From Endobugula sp965225895 (lineage in GTDB: Bacteria > Pseudomonadota > Gammaproteobacteria > Pseudomonadales > Cellvibrionaceae): a DNA stretch of 45,103 bases. Below, one piece after another: positions 1 to 7,553 of the stretch. The stretch is from the NCBI GenBank assembly GCA_965225895.1, contig CBDDBR010000010.1, positions 1-45,103 of the forward strand, written 5' to 3'. Both the position numbers and the translations under genes were made by a program. Positions within the stretch are counted from its first letter, which is position 1; every line of letters begins with the position of its first letter. The notes beneath the pieces were generated by a model. The model was not told the DNA's origin and did no database searches. It worked only from the letters and a program-made list of their open reading frames with translations.

Positions 1-126
1 AATGGTTTAGGTGCCGTGGTGTTCAGAGTGATTAGTGGATATGATATGACATTCGCATGGTTTAACAGAGCAATATTAGGATCAACTAAAGATTCGCAAA
101 AAATCATACGTGAGAAGATAATATAA
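1..126 (+). CDS. Possible 3' end of a flanking gene (partial)
   Basis: The first frame is open from the window edge to a TAA at 124-126 and gives about 41 residues of plausible composition, ending in a basic helix-like tail (REKII). No family is recognised and the 5' end lies outside the window. It is the only candidate coding stretch in the first 1.5 kb, so it could be the end of a gene in flanking DNA, or chance. Confidence 0.25.
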   Translation, partial: NGLGAVVFRVISGYDMTFAWFNRAILGSTKDSQKIIREKII

Positions 127-1510
127 ATGTGTGCAAGATAACGAAAATGTAAGGCATAACCAGCATTTTAATACTGATTGCATCTGCTTTTCATAAAATT
201 ACAAATCAAAATTTCAAATTTGGACAAGAGTCTCGAAACACCCTGTAATTGCCGTGGCCGGATGTCAAATTTAAAATATATGCGATTTGGACACATAGTG
301 ATCCACCAGTGTCCCGTAGGGATAACAATGAGAGGATCGGAGGCTCAATTCACCAGTTGTGTGAGCCATTGGCAGACGTTTTCAGACCAATCTTCTCTGC
401 GTGATGACATTAAAACTTTAAAAGCCTCTGCATTAAAAGCCGTTTATATTATTTATATATGTATATATATAATTTTGTGATTACATAGTTATTATTAATA
501 TAATATATCTTTCAGAATTATGTAATGTAACGTGATGGAAATAATTTAAACGGGCATATAATGCTGTCCAAACCCAGGTTGCACTACATGAAGAATTCGT
601 TGTAACTTTGTTTGAAAAGCACTTATTATAACACGTCAGAATCTATAAATAGCTATTAGCTGAAAGATTAACCACAGATTTTCCAATCTATTGTGTAATT
701 TTGGTTGCACAATATGATTCTGTAGAATGATTGATAGGAAGGCGATGATTTGCTCTACTATGGAGGTAACGGAACTCCGTCCGAAAAGTTAGATACTAAA
801 AGATATGCATAATACAGGGTCGGGCGGGCAAATGTATTCGATCATACTACATCTCAGGTTTTACAGAACTGCTTTTCATTGCTCCGTTATCAAATAAGAG
901 GAAAATTAAAATGATCAGTTTTCTCTGGTCTACCCTGTATGTCACATATGTAATCAAAAGCGTATTTCAAAAGCTGTGCGTATTTCACAGAAAATTCATA
1001 TAAAAACTATTTGCCTTCGAAAAACTTCGTGGTTTTGAGGACTGAAGATTCGGTAAATTGTTTATTACATAAAACCATATAACAAGCATTTCATCGATCG
1101 TTAATATTGTCAAATCCCAATAAGACAAGCTGGATAACCCGTAGTCTAGCAGCTTGTGAGCTTTATTCAGCTTATTTCCATCAGAATCGGTCTTTATTGA
1201 TTATATTATTCAGATTTCAGAAACAATCAGAGATTATGATGAAATAAACGTTAAATCATGAGACGCAATAATAATACACGACTCAATCAGTTTGGTATTT
1301 ACTGTTGGTAATATCAGCTACTTTACTGTGAACACTGGACGGTGGAGGTAACAGTTTGGTTATCTCTACCAGTGGAAATCAGAACTGGTTGTGGGTAAAC
1401 ATAAAACTAGCAAACTCATCGGGGAAACAAGCAAGATATTAACTCTGATATTTACCTCTCACAACATATTAATTCTCTCAAGGATCAATTCTGACAGGTT
1501 AAACATTAAT
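127..1510. other. AT-rich stretch without a convincing gene
   Basis: About 1.4 kb with only short, low-quality open frames, runs of TATATA near 450-510 and no ribosome sites or conserved protein motifs that I can see. The texture differs sharply from the densely packed phage genes that follow. It may be host intergenic DNA, decayed DNA, or an assembly join. I see no tRNA gene or clear attachment core here. Confidence 0.5.
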
Positions 1511-2215
1511 TTAACAAAAGTTTCGACCACCGAATGGGCCGGTAATGCATGAAAGGGCCGGTAATGCACGAAAGGGCCAGTAATGCACGAAAGGGCCGGT
1601 AATGCATGAAAGGGCCGGTAATGCATATTGATGCCGTCTGCAATCCGCATTTAATCGACCAATGTCAAAATCCGCATTATAAATAAGGACATGGCGACCA
1701 TCCAAAATACTTTTGAGATTATCGTACACATCAATAAATAACGGCTCATGTTTTAAGGCTTCTAAGCTGATACCATGAACCGCTTCCGCTTTTGGGTTCA
1801 TTGTACCTAACGGTTTTACACGCTGGTTAAGCAATACAGACCCCTGCATATCAATAACAGCAATTTCTATAATTTCCCCGTCTAAATCGGTGGTTTCAGT
1901 GTCTAGTATCAACGCATTTGATTGTGAAATTATGCCAGTTGCCCATTTCATCGCGTCTATTTCATCCTCACAGAATCGGCATAAGTAGTTATCATAATCT
2001 AATTCGATCCATTTTTTACGTGTAACTTTAATGTAATCATACCGACTCTTTAAAGGTCGTGTACACTTGGAGCAGGTAACGGTAAATTTCTCGCCCATAT
2101 ACCGCGCCTTCTCCAATGCGTCAAGCTGTGCCTGTGTTGGGGGTTGCTTCGGTGTTGCATCTTCAATCGAATACAGCGGATAATACCCCCCCTGTTTTTT
2201 TGCGCTTGCGATCAT
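1511..2215 (-). CDS. DEDD-type 3'-5' exonuclease (DnaQ-like), 3' end replaced
   Basis: Contains the Exo I motif LDTETTDLDGEIIEIAVID and the Exo II motif NADFDIGRL, typical of DnaQ/epsilon-family exonucleases that degrade DNA or RNA from the 3' end. An N-terminal CxxC...CxxC pair (TCSKC, CRFC) suggests a zinc ribbon. The Exo III region (HxxxxD) expected later is missing: after CRRHQY the protein runs into the 19-bp tandem repeat and ends in translated repeats, so catalysis is probably lost. The ATG at 2215 follows AAAGG. The frame directly continues the neighbouring frame at 2163-2471 across an A7/G7 tract, so the two were probably one gene. Confidence 0.65.
   Translation of the reverse strand: MIASAKKQGGYYPLYSIEDATPKQPPTQAQLDALEKARYMGEKFTVTCSKCTRPLKSRYDYIKVTRKKWIELDYDNYLCRFCEDEIDAMKWATGIISQSNALILDTETTDLDGEIIEIAVIDMQGSVLLNQRVKPLGTMNPKAEAVHGISLEALKHEPLFIDVYDNLKSILDGRHVLIYNADFDIGRLNADCRRHQYALPALSCITGPFVHYWPFRALPALSCITGPFGGRNFC
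1536..1626. repeat. 19-bp tandem repeat, 4.8 copies
   Basis: Units start at 1536, 1555, 1574, 1593 and 1612 (last one partial) with the pattern GGGCCGGTAATGCATGAAA. Variants differ by one base (CAT to CAC, CGG to CAG). A 19-bp period is not a multiple of three, so the repeat is read in shifting frames and is not a protein repeat. It sits exactly where the exonuclease-like gene on the minus strand stops resembling its family. It could be an integration or rearrangement scar, an iteron-like array or a minisatellite. Confidence 0.9.
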
Positions 2216-2471
2216 ATTGAACCTTTGCGCCAACCGGTGACTGTTCTTGTGATAATTTTAGCCCATGCTCTTTTAACAATGTGGTCTTAGTTGCTATTCC
2301 GTCAGGCACATCATCCCATTTCCAATAAATCGGAACGCCAATACAAGTTCCATCACGCTTGATTTTTACTGAGTGGTTGCACGTTTGACAAACAAACCAA
2401 CCTGATTCATTCATATCGTAATCATGCTCAGTCGCGGTTGGGAAATCTTTAGGATACATATTCGACCTCAT
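2163..2471 (-). CDS. N-terminal part of the exonuclease-like gene, frameshifted
   Basis: The start is ATG at 2471. It has a CxxC (VCQTCNH) near residue 28. At about 2191-2205 the gene crosses AAAAAAACAGGGGGGG. Removing one A would join ...DRKRKK to QGGYYPLYSIEDATPKQPP in the next frame and give one protein with zinc-ribbon segments followed by the DnaQ-like domain. As it stands the frame ends at 2163. This may be a real inactivating indel, a programmed shift or a homopolymer sequencing error. A TATAGC box lies upstream at about 2490, in the divergent region shared with the integrase. Confidence 0.5.
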   Translation of the reverse strand: MRSNMYPKDFPTATEHDYDMNESGWFVCQTCNHSVKIKRDGTCIGVPIYWKWDDVPDGIATKTTLLKEHGLKLSQEQSPVGAKVQYDRKRKKTGGVLSAVFD

Positions 2472-2594
2472 AAAAACTATTTGCTATACTCATTCTATAT
2501 ATAAGAAGCCCGTAGCAGGCTAATTAAACAAACATTCCCGTGGTCATTACAATCAACGCTACTACGGTTACTTAATAGTTAAGGTAATTATACA
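2472..2594. promoter_or_regulatory. Divergent promoter region, exonuclease / integrase
   Basis: This 123-bp gap separates divergent genes. On the minus strand a TATAGC (-10-like) lies near 2490, followed by AAATAGTTTTTATGAGG, a degraded relative of the 14-bp operator. On the plus strand ACTTAATAGTTAAG at 2570-2583 (10 of 14 operator positions) lies just before the integrase ribosome site. Serine-integrase attachment sites often lie next to the integrase gene, so part of this gap is one possible att location. Confidence 0.35.
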
Positions 2595-4103
2595 ATGGAT
2601 TTTCAGGGTAAAAGAATCGTCGGCTTGCTTCGCCAATCATCCGACCAGCAAGCATCACTCGATGAACAAGAGGCACAATTTAAAGCATTCGTCAAAGAGC
2701 ATAACCTCACCATCATCGCCCAATGGCGTGTTATCGGCTCGGCAATGGAAGACGATCCCGAACAATTTTATAAGGATATGAGAAGTAATGGCGTAACCGC
2801 CTATGATGACCTGCGTGATTTATGGTCAAGTAAAGGCTTCGATATATTGTGGGCATTAGAGCCAACCCGTATTGGTCGCGCCAAATGGTTATATAACAAC
2901 ATCATCGAGCGGACCGCCAGCAGTGGGGCAAGCATCTATTTGCATAATGGAGGTGTTATAGACGCGCAGAATGTGGATGCAATGGTTGCTATTACCTCAA
3001 TAGGCAGTAAAGCCGATGTCCACCGGATGCACGATGAACGCGCCCAAAAGACCTACAAAGATAAAGCAGATAGAGGGATTCCACCGCGTGGCGTTCCCCT
3101 GTGGACGCATCAGGTTATCCGTAACAAATCAGGCGAACCCGTATCGCTCGAAATTAAATCAGAAGCACAACTTGCCATTGACCATGCCACAATCTTATTT
3201 TTAGATGGTGCAAGTTATGGCGATATTGCCAACGCAATGACCACCCGTGGTATTATCAAGCTAAGCCGAAAATATGGCGTTAGACGGACGTTCACCAATC
3301 CGCTAGCACATGGCAACATAACACACATGAACGCCCGTAATTATGGCATGTGGGCGTTTGAGCAGGGTCATATCATCCCAGATGGCATCCACGTATCTTA
3401 TAATGTATGCCCTAGCTTATGGGTCGGTAACAAACATACGCGCGTTAAGCACGAACTCAAGCGACGTATGACAGAACATCGAGGCAGGTACAACCGACGC
3501 ATCAGCCGTAATCCATTCGCTGGATTATTTATCTGTGGCCTATGTGGTTATGCGATGGTACATGAAACCAGCAACACCAAGCGCAGTCAACAATATATTG
3601 CTTGCAGGTCGCACAAGAACTATAAAACGAATTGTAATAATAAGCCTTGGGTCAAGATCGAATTTTTGCGGGATTGGTTAGATATTCAAATAAGATTTGC
3701 ACTTGATGAGGGTGTACTCACATTGACCCCACCAAACGCCATAGAGCGCGATACATGGAAGTCGGATATAAACCGCTACGAAACCGAAGCCATCGAAATT
3801 AAGCGCGTTTTAGGGCAACTCATTCTAGATCGTGCCACCGATCCCGACTTAACCGCTATCTATACGCAACAGATCAACGAGAAGAAATCCCAACTTGACC
3901 TCATCGGCTCACAACTCGCACACCTCAAAAATCAACAACCTGCCGATCCAGTAGCACAATCCCAAACGATAGAGGTTATCCGCAAATTGACCGTTGATAA
4001 ACTGTGGACGTTGCCACCGGGCGATATTAACGGCATCCTGCATCAGCTGATTGGCCAGGCGCGTATTTATATGGTTGGATATGACATTGTGGATATTCGA
4101 TAA
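2595..4103 (+). CDS. int: Large serine recombinase (phage integrase)
   Basis: A 502-residue protein with the domain order of large serine integrases. The N-terminal resolvase domain has the catalytic motif LLRQSSDQQ (Ser15, Arg13). A recombinase domain follows, then a zinc ribbon (FICGLCGYAM...CRSHKNYKTNC, about residues 312-350) and a C-terminal coiled-coil region (about 395-455). Such enzymes cut attP and attB with a 2-bp stagger through a 5'-phosphoserine link and insert the phage without host factors. The second catalytic region reads LEPTRIGRAKW where DRLSR is usual, so it is a divergent member. ATG 2595 follows AAGG. It stands alone on the plus strand next to a candidate inverted-repeat att-like site at 4128-4163. 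Confidence 0.93.
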   Translation: MDFQGKRIVGLLRQSSDQQASLDEQEAQFKAFVKEHNLTIIAQWRVIGSAMEDDPEQFYKDMRSNGVTAYDDLRDLWSSKGFDILWALEPTRIGRAKWLYNNIIERTASSGASIYLHNGGVIDAQNVDAMVAITSIGSKADVHRMHDERAQKTYKDKADRGIPPRGVPLWTHQVIRNKSGEPVSLEIKSEAQLAIDHATILFLDGASYGDIANAMTTRGIIKLSRKYGVRRTFTNPLAHGNITHMNARNYGMWAFEQGHIIPDGIHVSYNVCPSLWVGNKHTRVKHELKRRMTEHRGRYNRRISRNPFAGLFICGLCGYAMVHETSNTKRSQQYIACRSHKNYKTNCNNKPWVKIEFLRDWLDIQIRFALDEGVLTLTPPNAIERDTWKSDINRYETEAIEIKRVLGQLILDRATDPDLTAIYTQQINEKKSQLDLIGSQLAHLKNQQPADPVAQSQTIEVIRKLTVDKLWTLPPGDINGILHQLIGQARIYMVGYDIVDIR

Positions 4104-4127
4104 TTAACTGGCTTGCGTTGTACCGTC

Positions 4128-4163
4128 AGTGATACGTACACCATAAACCAGTACAGTATCACT
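4128..4163. other. Inverted repeat just 3' of the integrase (candidate att site or operator)
   Basis: The arms AGTGATAC (4128-4135) and GTATCACT (4156-4163) are exact. An inner pair GTAC (4136-4139, 4151-4154) extends the symmetry. No T-run follows in either direction, so it is unlikely to be a terminator. Serine-integrase attP sites are imperfect inverted repeats of about 50 bp next to the integrase gene. A TATAAT at 4175-4180 just downstream means it could instead be an operator over the promoter of the small-gene array. Confidence 0.45.
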
Positions 4164-4174
4164 CAAAAACGATG

Positions 4175-4180
4175 TATAAT
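4175..4180 (+). promoter_or_regulatory. Candidate -10 box for the small-gene array
   Basis: TATAAT preceded by TG lies 119 bp before the first small gene and directly after the inverted repeat at 4128-4163. I see no good -35 hexamer at the usual spacing, so expression may depend on an activator or on the extended -10. Confidence 0.35.
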
Positions 4181-4255
4181 GTAAGTATTGTTCAATATAT
4201 CAATTCGGTTTATGTTGATTATATGCGAATGAACAATAAAAATCTAATTGGAATG

Positions 4256-4280
4256 GGGCAGGTCAAGACTTGCTCCATAG
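4256..4280 (+). repeat. 25-bp direct repeat, copy 1 (leader of small gene)
   Basis: The 25 bases from GGGCAGGTCAAGAC to CTCCATAG are identical to 5261-5285. Here they form the leader just before the ribosome site GGGAGA of the gene at 4299. In the second copy the same sequence precedes AGTAGGAATTATG. Each copy is therefore a gene-start boundary, and the identity points to exchange of genes by homology at their leaders. Confidence 0.85.
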
Positions 4281-4298
4281 GTTTGGGAGAATGTGAGG

Positions 4299-4523
4299 AT
4301 GCACCGAAAAATAACAGATGACACGTTAAACTTATTGCAGTCATTGAATGATTCAAAACAATTACTGTTGCGTCAAGTAACCGCTATCGACAACGGAAAT
4401 CAAGATGTAATTCACACATTAGATCGGCAGAAACTAATTGACGCGCATGATACATTGCAATTTCTGACTACATTAATCGTAAACGTTGATATTAAACCAT
4501 TTAATGAGCGCGGAGGAATGTAG
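4299..4523 (+). CDS. Small hypothetical protein, helical
   Basis: 74 residues, largely alpha-helical by composition, with no recognised motif. ATG 4299 is preferred over the in-frame GTG at 4293 because GGGAGA at 4285-4290 lies 8 nt upstream of the ATG but only 2 nt from the GTG. It is the first gene of the plus-strand small-gene array; the next gene starts 4 nt after its stop. Confidence 0.6.
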   Translation: MHRKITDDTLNLLQSLNDSKQLLLRQVTAIDNGNQDVIHTLDRQKLIDAHDTLQFLTTLIVNVDIKPFNERGGM

Positions 4524-4527
4524 ATAA

Positions 4528-4770
4528 ATGAAACCTAAACACCTACCTGAGAAGCCCAAGAATATCGATAGCAAACCATTAGAGCTATCTTGCCCAAAAT
4601 GCAAAGCCGATCAAGAGCATATCGAATTGCTTGATGGCGAAGATGCGTTCTACTGTAACGCTTGCGACTCGAAGATTTACGACCCGGTAGGAACACAACC
4701 CGTCAAGACGCAAATAGGCGGACAGATGACGAAAAAGATTATTAGTAGTGATATGCTGACAGGGGATTAG
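4528..4770 (+). CDS. Small zinc-ribbon protein
   Basis: 80 residues with a CPKC...CNAC pair (about residues 22-46), the spacing of a four-cysteine zinc ribbon. The arms are short and charged. Such proteins often bind nucleic acid or bridge proteins, but no specific role can be given. It is tightly packed between neighbours (4 nt on each side), consistent with one transcript. Confidence 0.65.
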   Translation: MKPKHLPEKPKNIDSKPLELSCPKCKADQEHIELLDGEDAFYCNACDSKIYDPVGTQPVKTQIGGQMTKKIISSDMLTGD

Positions 4771-4773
4771 GCG

Positions 4774-5064
4774 ATGGATACGATTTATGATTTGCTGTAT
4801 TGTGGTGAGCATGAAACAGAAATTCAAAAAATGGTAAAAGATGAATATCCGCAAGCAAGGATTACTGATACAAGTGATTTTATCCATAGCGGACGGTTCA
4901 GTGTTGAATTGGCTATTAAAAGGAATGATTGGATGCTTTGGTTAATGAGAAACGGTATTCATGAAATGTCTTTTGATTGGAATATTATGCGTATGGATAA
5001 TCCAAATTCTTTAAAACCATTGATTAAGCGGGTTGTAGAAGAACAACGTAACTCCACATCATAA
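4774..5064 (+). CDS. Hypothetical protein
   Basis: 96 residues, acidic, no family recognised. The open frame starts at ATG 4774, 4 nt after the previous stop, in an operon-like arrangement. Its TAA stop (5062-5064) lies inside a perfect copy of the 14-bp operator at 5060-5073, so the regulatory site is built on the 3' end of this gene. Confidence 0.6.
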   Translation: MDTIYDLLYCGEHETEIQKMVKDEYPQARITDTSDFIHSGRFSVELAIKRNDWMLWLMRNGIHEMSFDWNIMRMDNPNSLKPLIKRVVEEQRNSTS

Positions 5065-5073
5065 CTACTTACG
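5060..5073. promoter_or_regulatory. 14-bp dyad operator, exact copy
   Basis: CATAACTACTTACG matches the consensus CRTAAVTABTTAYG at all positions. It contains the stop codon of the upstream gene and lies in the 66-bp gap before the next gene, whose ribosome site is GGAGGGATTGAGGG. The binding protein is unknown. Confidence 0.7.
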
Positions 5074-5130
5074 ATGTTCACTATAGATATACTTTTTGTT
5101 TGCTGAGAGATTACTAGGAGGGATTGAGGG

Positions 5131-5490
5131 ATGACTGAATGGGAAAAGATGATTCGTTTTTTAGCAAGTGAACCTAGCGACGAAGAATATAACGATAAAT
5201 TCACCGAATTTGGAATCGAGTTGCCTATGGATAGTTATAGCGAAACTCCGATTTACGATTGGGCAGGTCAAGACTTGCTCCATAGATTTGAGGGAGTAGG
5301 AATTATGGCAAAATATATCATTGATTATGACTTCGAGAGTGTGTGGGGCTACGATTCTGGCACTTGGGATTGCGAAGCTACAGACGAAGACGATGCAGAT
5401 GCTCAATTTGCTAATTACATCGCATCTAGTGATGATGACAATTATACCAATATTGAGATACGTCTAGCAGATCAAGAATGCGAGGGGTAA
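5131..5490 (+). CDS. Acidic hypothetical protein, apparent two-part fusion
   Basis: 119 residues, strongly acidic. The second half starts at an internal ATG (5305) with its own good ribosome site (GGGAGTAGG), directly after the 25-bp repeat at 5261-5285. In its other copy that repeat is a non-coding gene leader. Here it is read through in frame as part of WAGQDLLHRFEG. The simplest reading is that an upstream gene lost its 3' end by recombination at the repeat and fused to the following gene. Both the full-length form and a 61-residue product from 5305 are possible. Confidence 0.6.
   Translation: MTEWEKMIRFLASEPSDEEYNDKFTEFGIELPMDSYSETPIYDWAGQDLLHRFEGVGIMAKYIIDYDFESVWGYDSGTWDCEATDEDDADAQFANYIASSDDDNYTNIEIRLADQECEG
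5261..5285 (+). repeat. 25-bp direct repeat, copy 2 (inside an open frame)
   Basis: Identical to 4256-4280 over 25 bases. The downstream bases are also related (ATTTGAGGGAG versus GTTTGGGAGA). It lies at the apparent fusion point of the gene at 5131-5490. Confidence 0.85.
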
Positions 5491-5493
5491 ACG

Positions 5494-5718
5494 ATGACGA
5501 AGATGAAATTAGATGGTAATACATATCAGGGATGGATTAAAGCGTTTCAAATATTTGCAAAGTACAAACCGAATCAAATTTCACCCGTACAACCAGCACA
5601 TGACATTGTGTATTCAGGGTGTGACCCTCTACTTGTGAGCGATGAAGATAAGGCTATCTTGGATGAATTAGGATGGGGTGTTGAAGACCAATATGAGTGC
5701 TTCTATAAATTCACCTAG
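5494..5718 (+). CDS. Hypothetical protein
   Basis: 74 residues, no family recognised. It starts 4 nt after the previous stop within GCGAGGGGTAAACGATGA, which resembles the stop-start junction repeat seen at 7016, 7263 and 7541. It is the last gene of this cluster; an AT-rich gap of about 200 bp follows. Confidence 0.6.
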   Translation: MTKMKLDGNTYQGWIKAFQIFAKYKPNQISPVQPAHDIVYSGCDPLLVSDEDKAILDELGWGVEDQYECFYKFT

Positions 5719-5915
5719 CATCCGAGAATAACAGTTCTGTTTACCCAGTAGGGGAACTATTTACAACTTTTTATTTGATTAGATATTACTAATGATAATG
5801 TATTATATATATTTATATCTGTTATATGTGTGTTTATAGGGATAAAACCGTAGAAATTATTCTACAAAAACCATGAGATAATTAGTATATAGAACAATAG
5901 AGCTAGGATAAACTC
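5719..5915. promoter_or_regulatory. AT-rich gap with likely promoter for the nuclease gene
   Basis: No open frame. Contains several TATA-rich segments (5800-5830) that could serve as a -10, and GGAACTATTTACAA at 5752-5765, an imperfect relative (11 of 14) of the 14-bp operator. The isolated position of the following gene suggests its own promoter here. Confidence 0.35.
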
Positions 5916-6689
5916 ATGGAAATAAAGACTTGTGCAACGTGTCGCAAAATAAAGCCTCTTGATAAATTCTACTTTCACCACTCATCAGGAAAACACGAAA
6001 AGCATTGTAAACAATGCAAAAATGAACGTCAAAAACTATACAACAAAAAAGCACCTCGTAAATCAGGTGTACCCCATGAGCAATTGATTATCGATACACT
6101 CCGAAGCAAAGGTATTTATGCGTGTTCCGGAAAGCGGTCACGATCTCGTTGGGTTGATGTTGTCGCGTTTGGTTGCGTAGCAATTGAGGCGAAACTTGGG
6201 AGAGAGAAAAAAAGTGGAACTTATGTCTTTTCATTTTCACAAAAGCAAATACAGCAGGGTGTCCGCGCCGACCTGCTTATATTTATAATACAGCACAGCG
6301 ATAACAGTATCGATTACCATATCTTAAAGTCAGATTCCCCTATCCTGTTTCATGGGAATGGTGAACGCAAACAAGAAGTAAGCTACACGCCCGAATCGGA
6401 TCATTGGCTTACCGACAAAGATGTTATTCAAACTATGGATAAATCAATAGATCAATGGGGATTGATATTAGCTATTCTGCAAATCAAAATCAAGTCCTTG
6501 CGAGATGGGACATTTGAGGATTTTTTTACCCATAGCCTACCGCCAGTAAGATACAAACCATCAAACCATAACAAGAGCCGTAAGAAGGTACAGGACGCAC
6601 CAAAACCCGTACAGGTCAAGCGTAAGCCACAGCAAGTACCGCAACCTGCGAAGCCGATGCAAATGTGGTTTAATTCGATGCTCTCTTAA
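5916..6689 (+). CDS. Zinc-finger / PD-(D/E)XK nuclease fusion protein
   Basis: 257 residues. Residues 6-36 carry CATC...CKQC with the pattern KPLDKFYFHHSSGKHEKHC, the small zinc finger that often precedes HNH nucleases. Here it is followed instead by a PD-(D/E)XK-like core: an acidic helix residue (HEQLIIDTL), then VDVVAF and IEAK with a spacing of Asp-9-Glu-x-Lys (about residues 80-94). The tail (about 210-245) is basic and proline-rich. The likely activity is a magnesium-dependent DNA endonuclease or nickase. It has its own AT-rich flanks and no partner methylase nearby, so a homing, anti-competitor or DNA-processing role is more likely than classic restriction. Confidence 0.6.
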   Translation: MEIKTCATCRKIKPLDKFYFHHSSGKHEKHCKQCKNERQKLYNKKAPRKSGVPHEQLIIDTLRSKGIYACSGKRSRSRWVDVVAFGCVAIEAKLGREKKSGTYVFSFSQKQIQQGVRADLLIFIIQHSDNSIDYHILKSDSPILFHGNGERKQEVSYTPESDHWLTDKDVIQTMDKSIDQWGLILAILQIKIKSLRDGTFEDFFTHSLPPVRYKPSNHNKSRKKVQDAPKPVQVKRKPQQVPQPAKPMQMWFNSMLS

Positions 6690-6749
6690 TATCCCGCGCC
6701 CGAAATTTTACACGCGAAATCAAACGTATAATTAGGGTGTTGATTAGCA

Positions 6750-6772
6750 TTAGCCCAGCACAATATCCATAG
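6750..6772 (+). repeat. Gene-boundary repeat B, copy 1
   Basis: TTAGCCCAGCACAAT at 6750-6764 is shared with 8249 and 8636. Here it opens the leader of the gene at 6791. Only the first 15 bases match well in this copy. Confidence 0.6.
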
Positions 6773-6790
6773 TCAAAGGAATGAGGTTGT

Positions 6791-7030
6791 ATGGCATCAA
6801 TTCACAGACAAGACTTGATCCAAGTGTTCAAAAAACATAAGGGGCATATCCAAGATGCAATATCAGAGAAAGTCGCTGATATTAATAACTCTGGAGACTT
6901 GACCAAATTAAATAAAACAATGGACTTGCAGAATCTTGTAAGCGATACCGACGGACTCTTGAGTCAACTTCATATTGTCGAAGTCATTGCTATGGATTTA
7001 TTCGGTAGAAATTGGGACGAGGAAGGCTAA
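6791..7030 (+). CDS. Small hypothetical helical protein
   Basis: 79 residues, mostly helix-forming, no recognised family. The ribosome site GGAATGAGG precedes ATG 6791. Its last codons and stop are part of junction repeat A (GACGAGGAAGGCTAACCGCA), which is shared with two other gene ends downstream. Confidence 0.55.
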   Translation: MASIHRQDLIQVFKKHKGHIQDAISEKVADINNSGDLTKLNKTMDLQNLVSDTDGLLSQLHIVEVIAMDLFGRNWDEEG

Positions 7031-7040
7031 CCGCAATGGA
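7016..7040 (+). repeat. Gene-boundary repeat A, copy 1
   Basis: Pattern GAGCGAGGAAAGCTAACCGC followed by the next ATG. It includes the ribosome site (GAGG), the upstream stop TAA and the next start. Related copies occur at 7263-7287, 7541-7562 and, weaker, 5476-5497. Confidence 0.75.
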
Positions 7041-7278
7041 CAAAAAAGACCCGCTTGAGGAAATTTTAGGCATATTTGACGATGATATAACGGATATGTC
7101 TACCACACCTAATATGTCGGATACGATCAAAGAGTGGAAAGCGCAAAAGGCATACATTGAACAGCTTGAGCAGATTGTTTTTTGGTGTGTATCTTTATCT
7201 GACATCATGCGAGAGTGTCCACGTGAATACCAGACGATTTATAGCGACATAAACAAACGATTGAGCGAGGAAAGCTAA
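7036..7278 (+). CDS. Small acidic hypothetical protein
   Basis: 80 residues, no family recognised. ATG 7036 follows GAGGAAGG at a good distance, so a longer frame starting at 7012 is not needed. The gene is flanked on both ends by junction repeat A, so the coding body looks like a unit that could be swapped between conserved boundaries. Confidence 0.6.
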   Translation: MDKKDPLEEILGIFDDDITDMSTTPNMSDTIKEWKAQKAYIEQLEQIVFWCVSLSDIMRECPREYQTIYSDINKRLSEES

Positions 7279-7287
7279 TCACGATGG
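7263..7287 (+). repeat. Gene-boundary repeat A, copy 2
   Basis: GAGCGAGGAAAGCTAATCAC then the ATG of the next gene. Same arrangement as copy 1: ribosome site, stop and start within 25 bp. Confidence 0.75.
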
Positions 7288-7553
7288 TAAATCAAACAGC
7301 GTATCAATTTATAGAAGGCGCATCTTATAAGTTACCTAACGACATTGAAGTTATAACAATGAGGGTTTCAGAGACAATACCCGCTGGCACTTTGGTAAAA
7401 ATCATCATTGCACTCTCTGACGAAACACTTGAAGTCAAAACCAAAGACTATGGTCGTTTCCAAATCCATGTTGACGATTTAGTCGATTATGGCTATCCGA
7501 GTGACGACGCATCACCTGAGCAACCAAACGCAGATTATTGGAGCGAGGGCTAA
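7284..7553 (+). CDS. Small hypothetical protein, beta-rich
   Basis: 89 residues with alternating hydrophobic strands in the first 65 (EVITMRVSETIPAGTLVKIII, LEVKTKDYGRFQIHVDDLVDY), suggesting a small beta-barrel. The C-terminal end is acidic. No family assigned. Bounded by junction repeat A on both sides. Confidence 0.6.
   Translation: MVNQTAYQFIEGASYKLPNDIEVITMRVSETIPAGTLVKIIIALSDETLEVKTKDYGRFQIHVDDLVDYGYPSDDASPEQPNADYWSEG

Noticed and set aside
178..480. Open frame of 100 codons in the AT-rich left region
   Set aside because: Low-complexity end, no ribosome site and no recognisable motif. It reads like chance in AT-rich DNA.
1536..1626. CRISPR array
   Set aside because: The 19-bp units are directly adjacent with no spacers and no cas genes are nearby.
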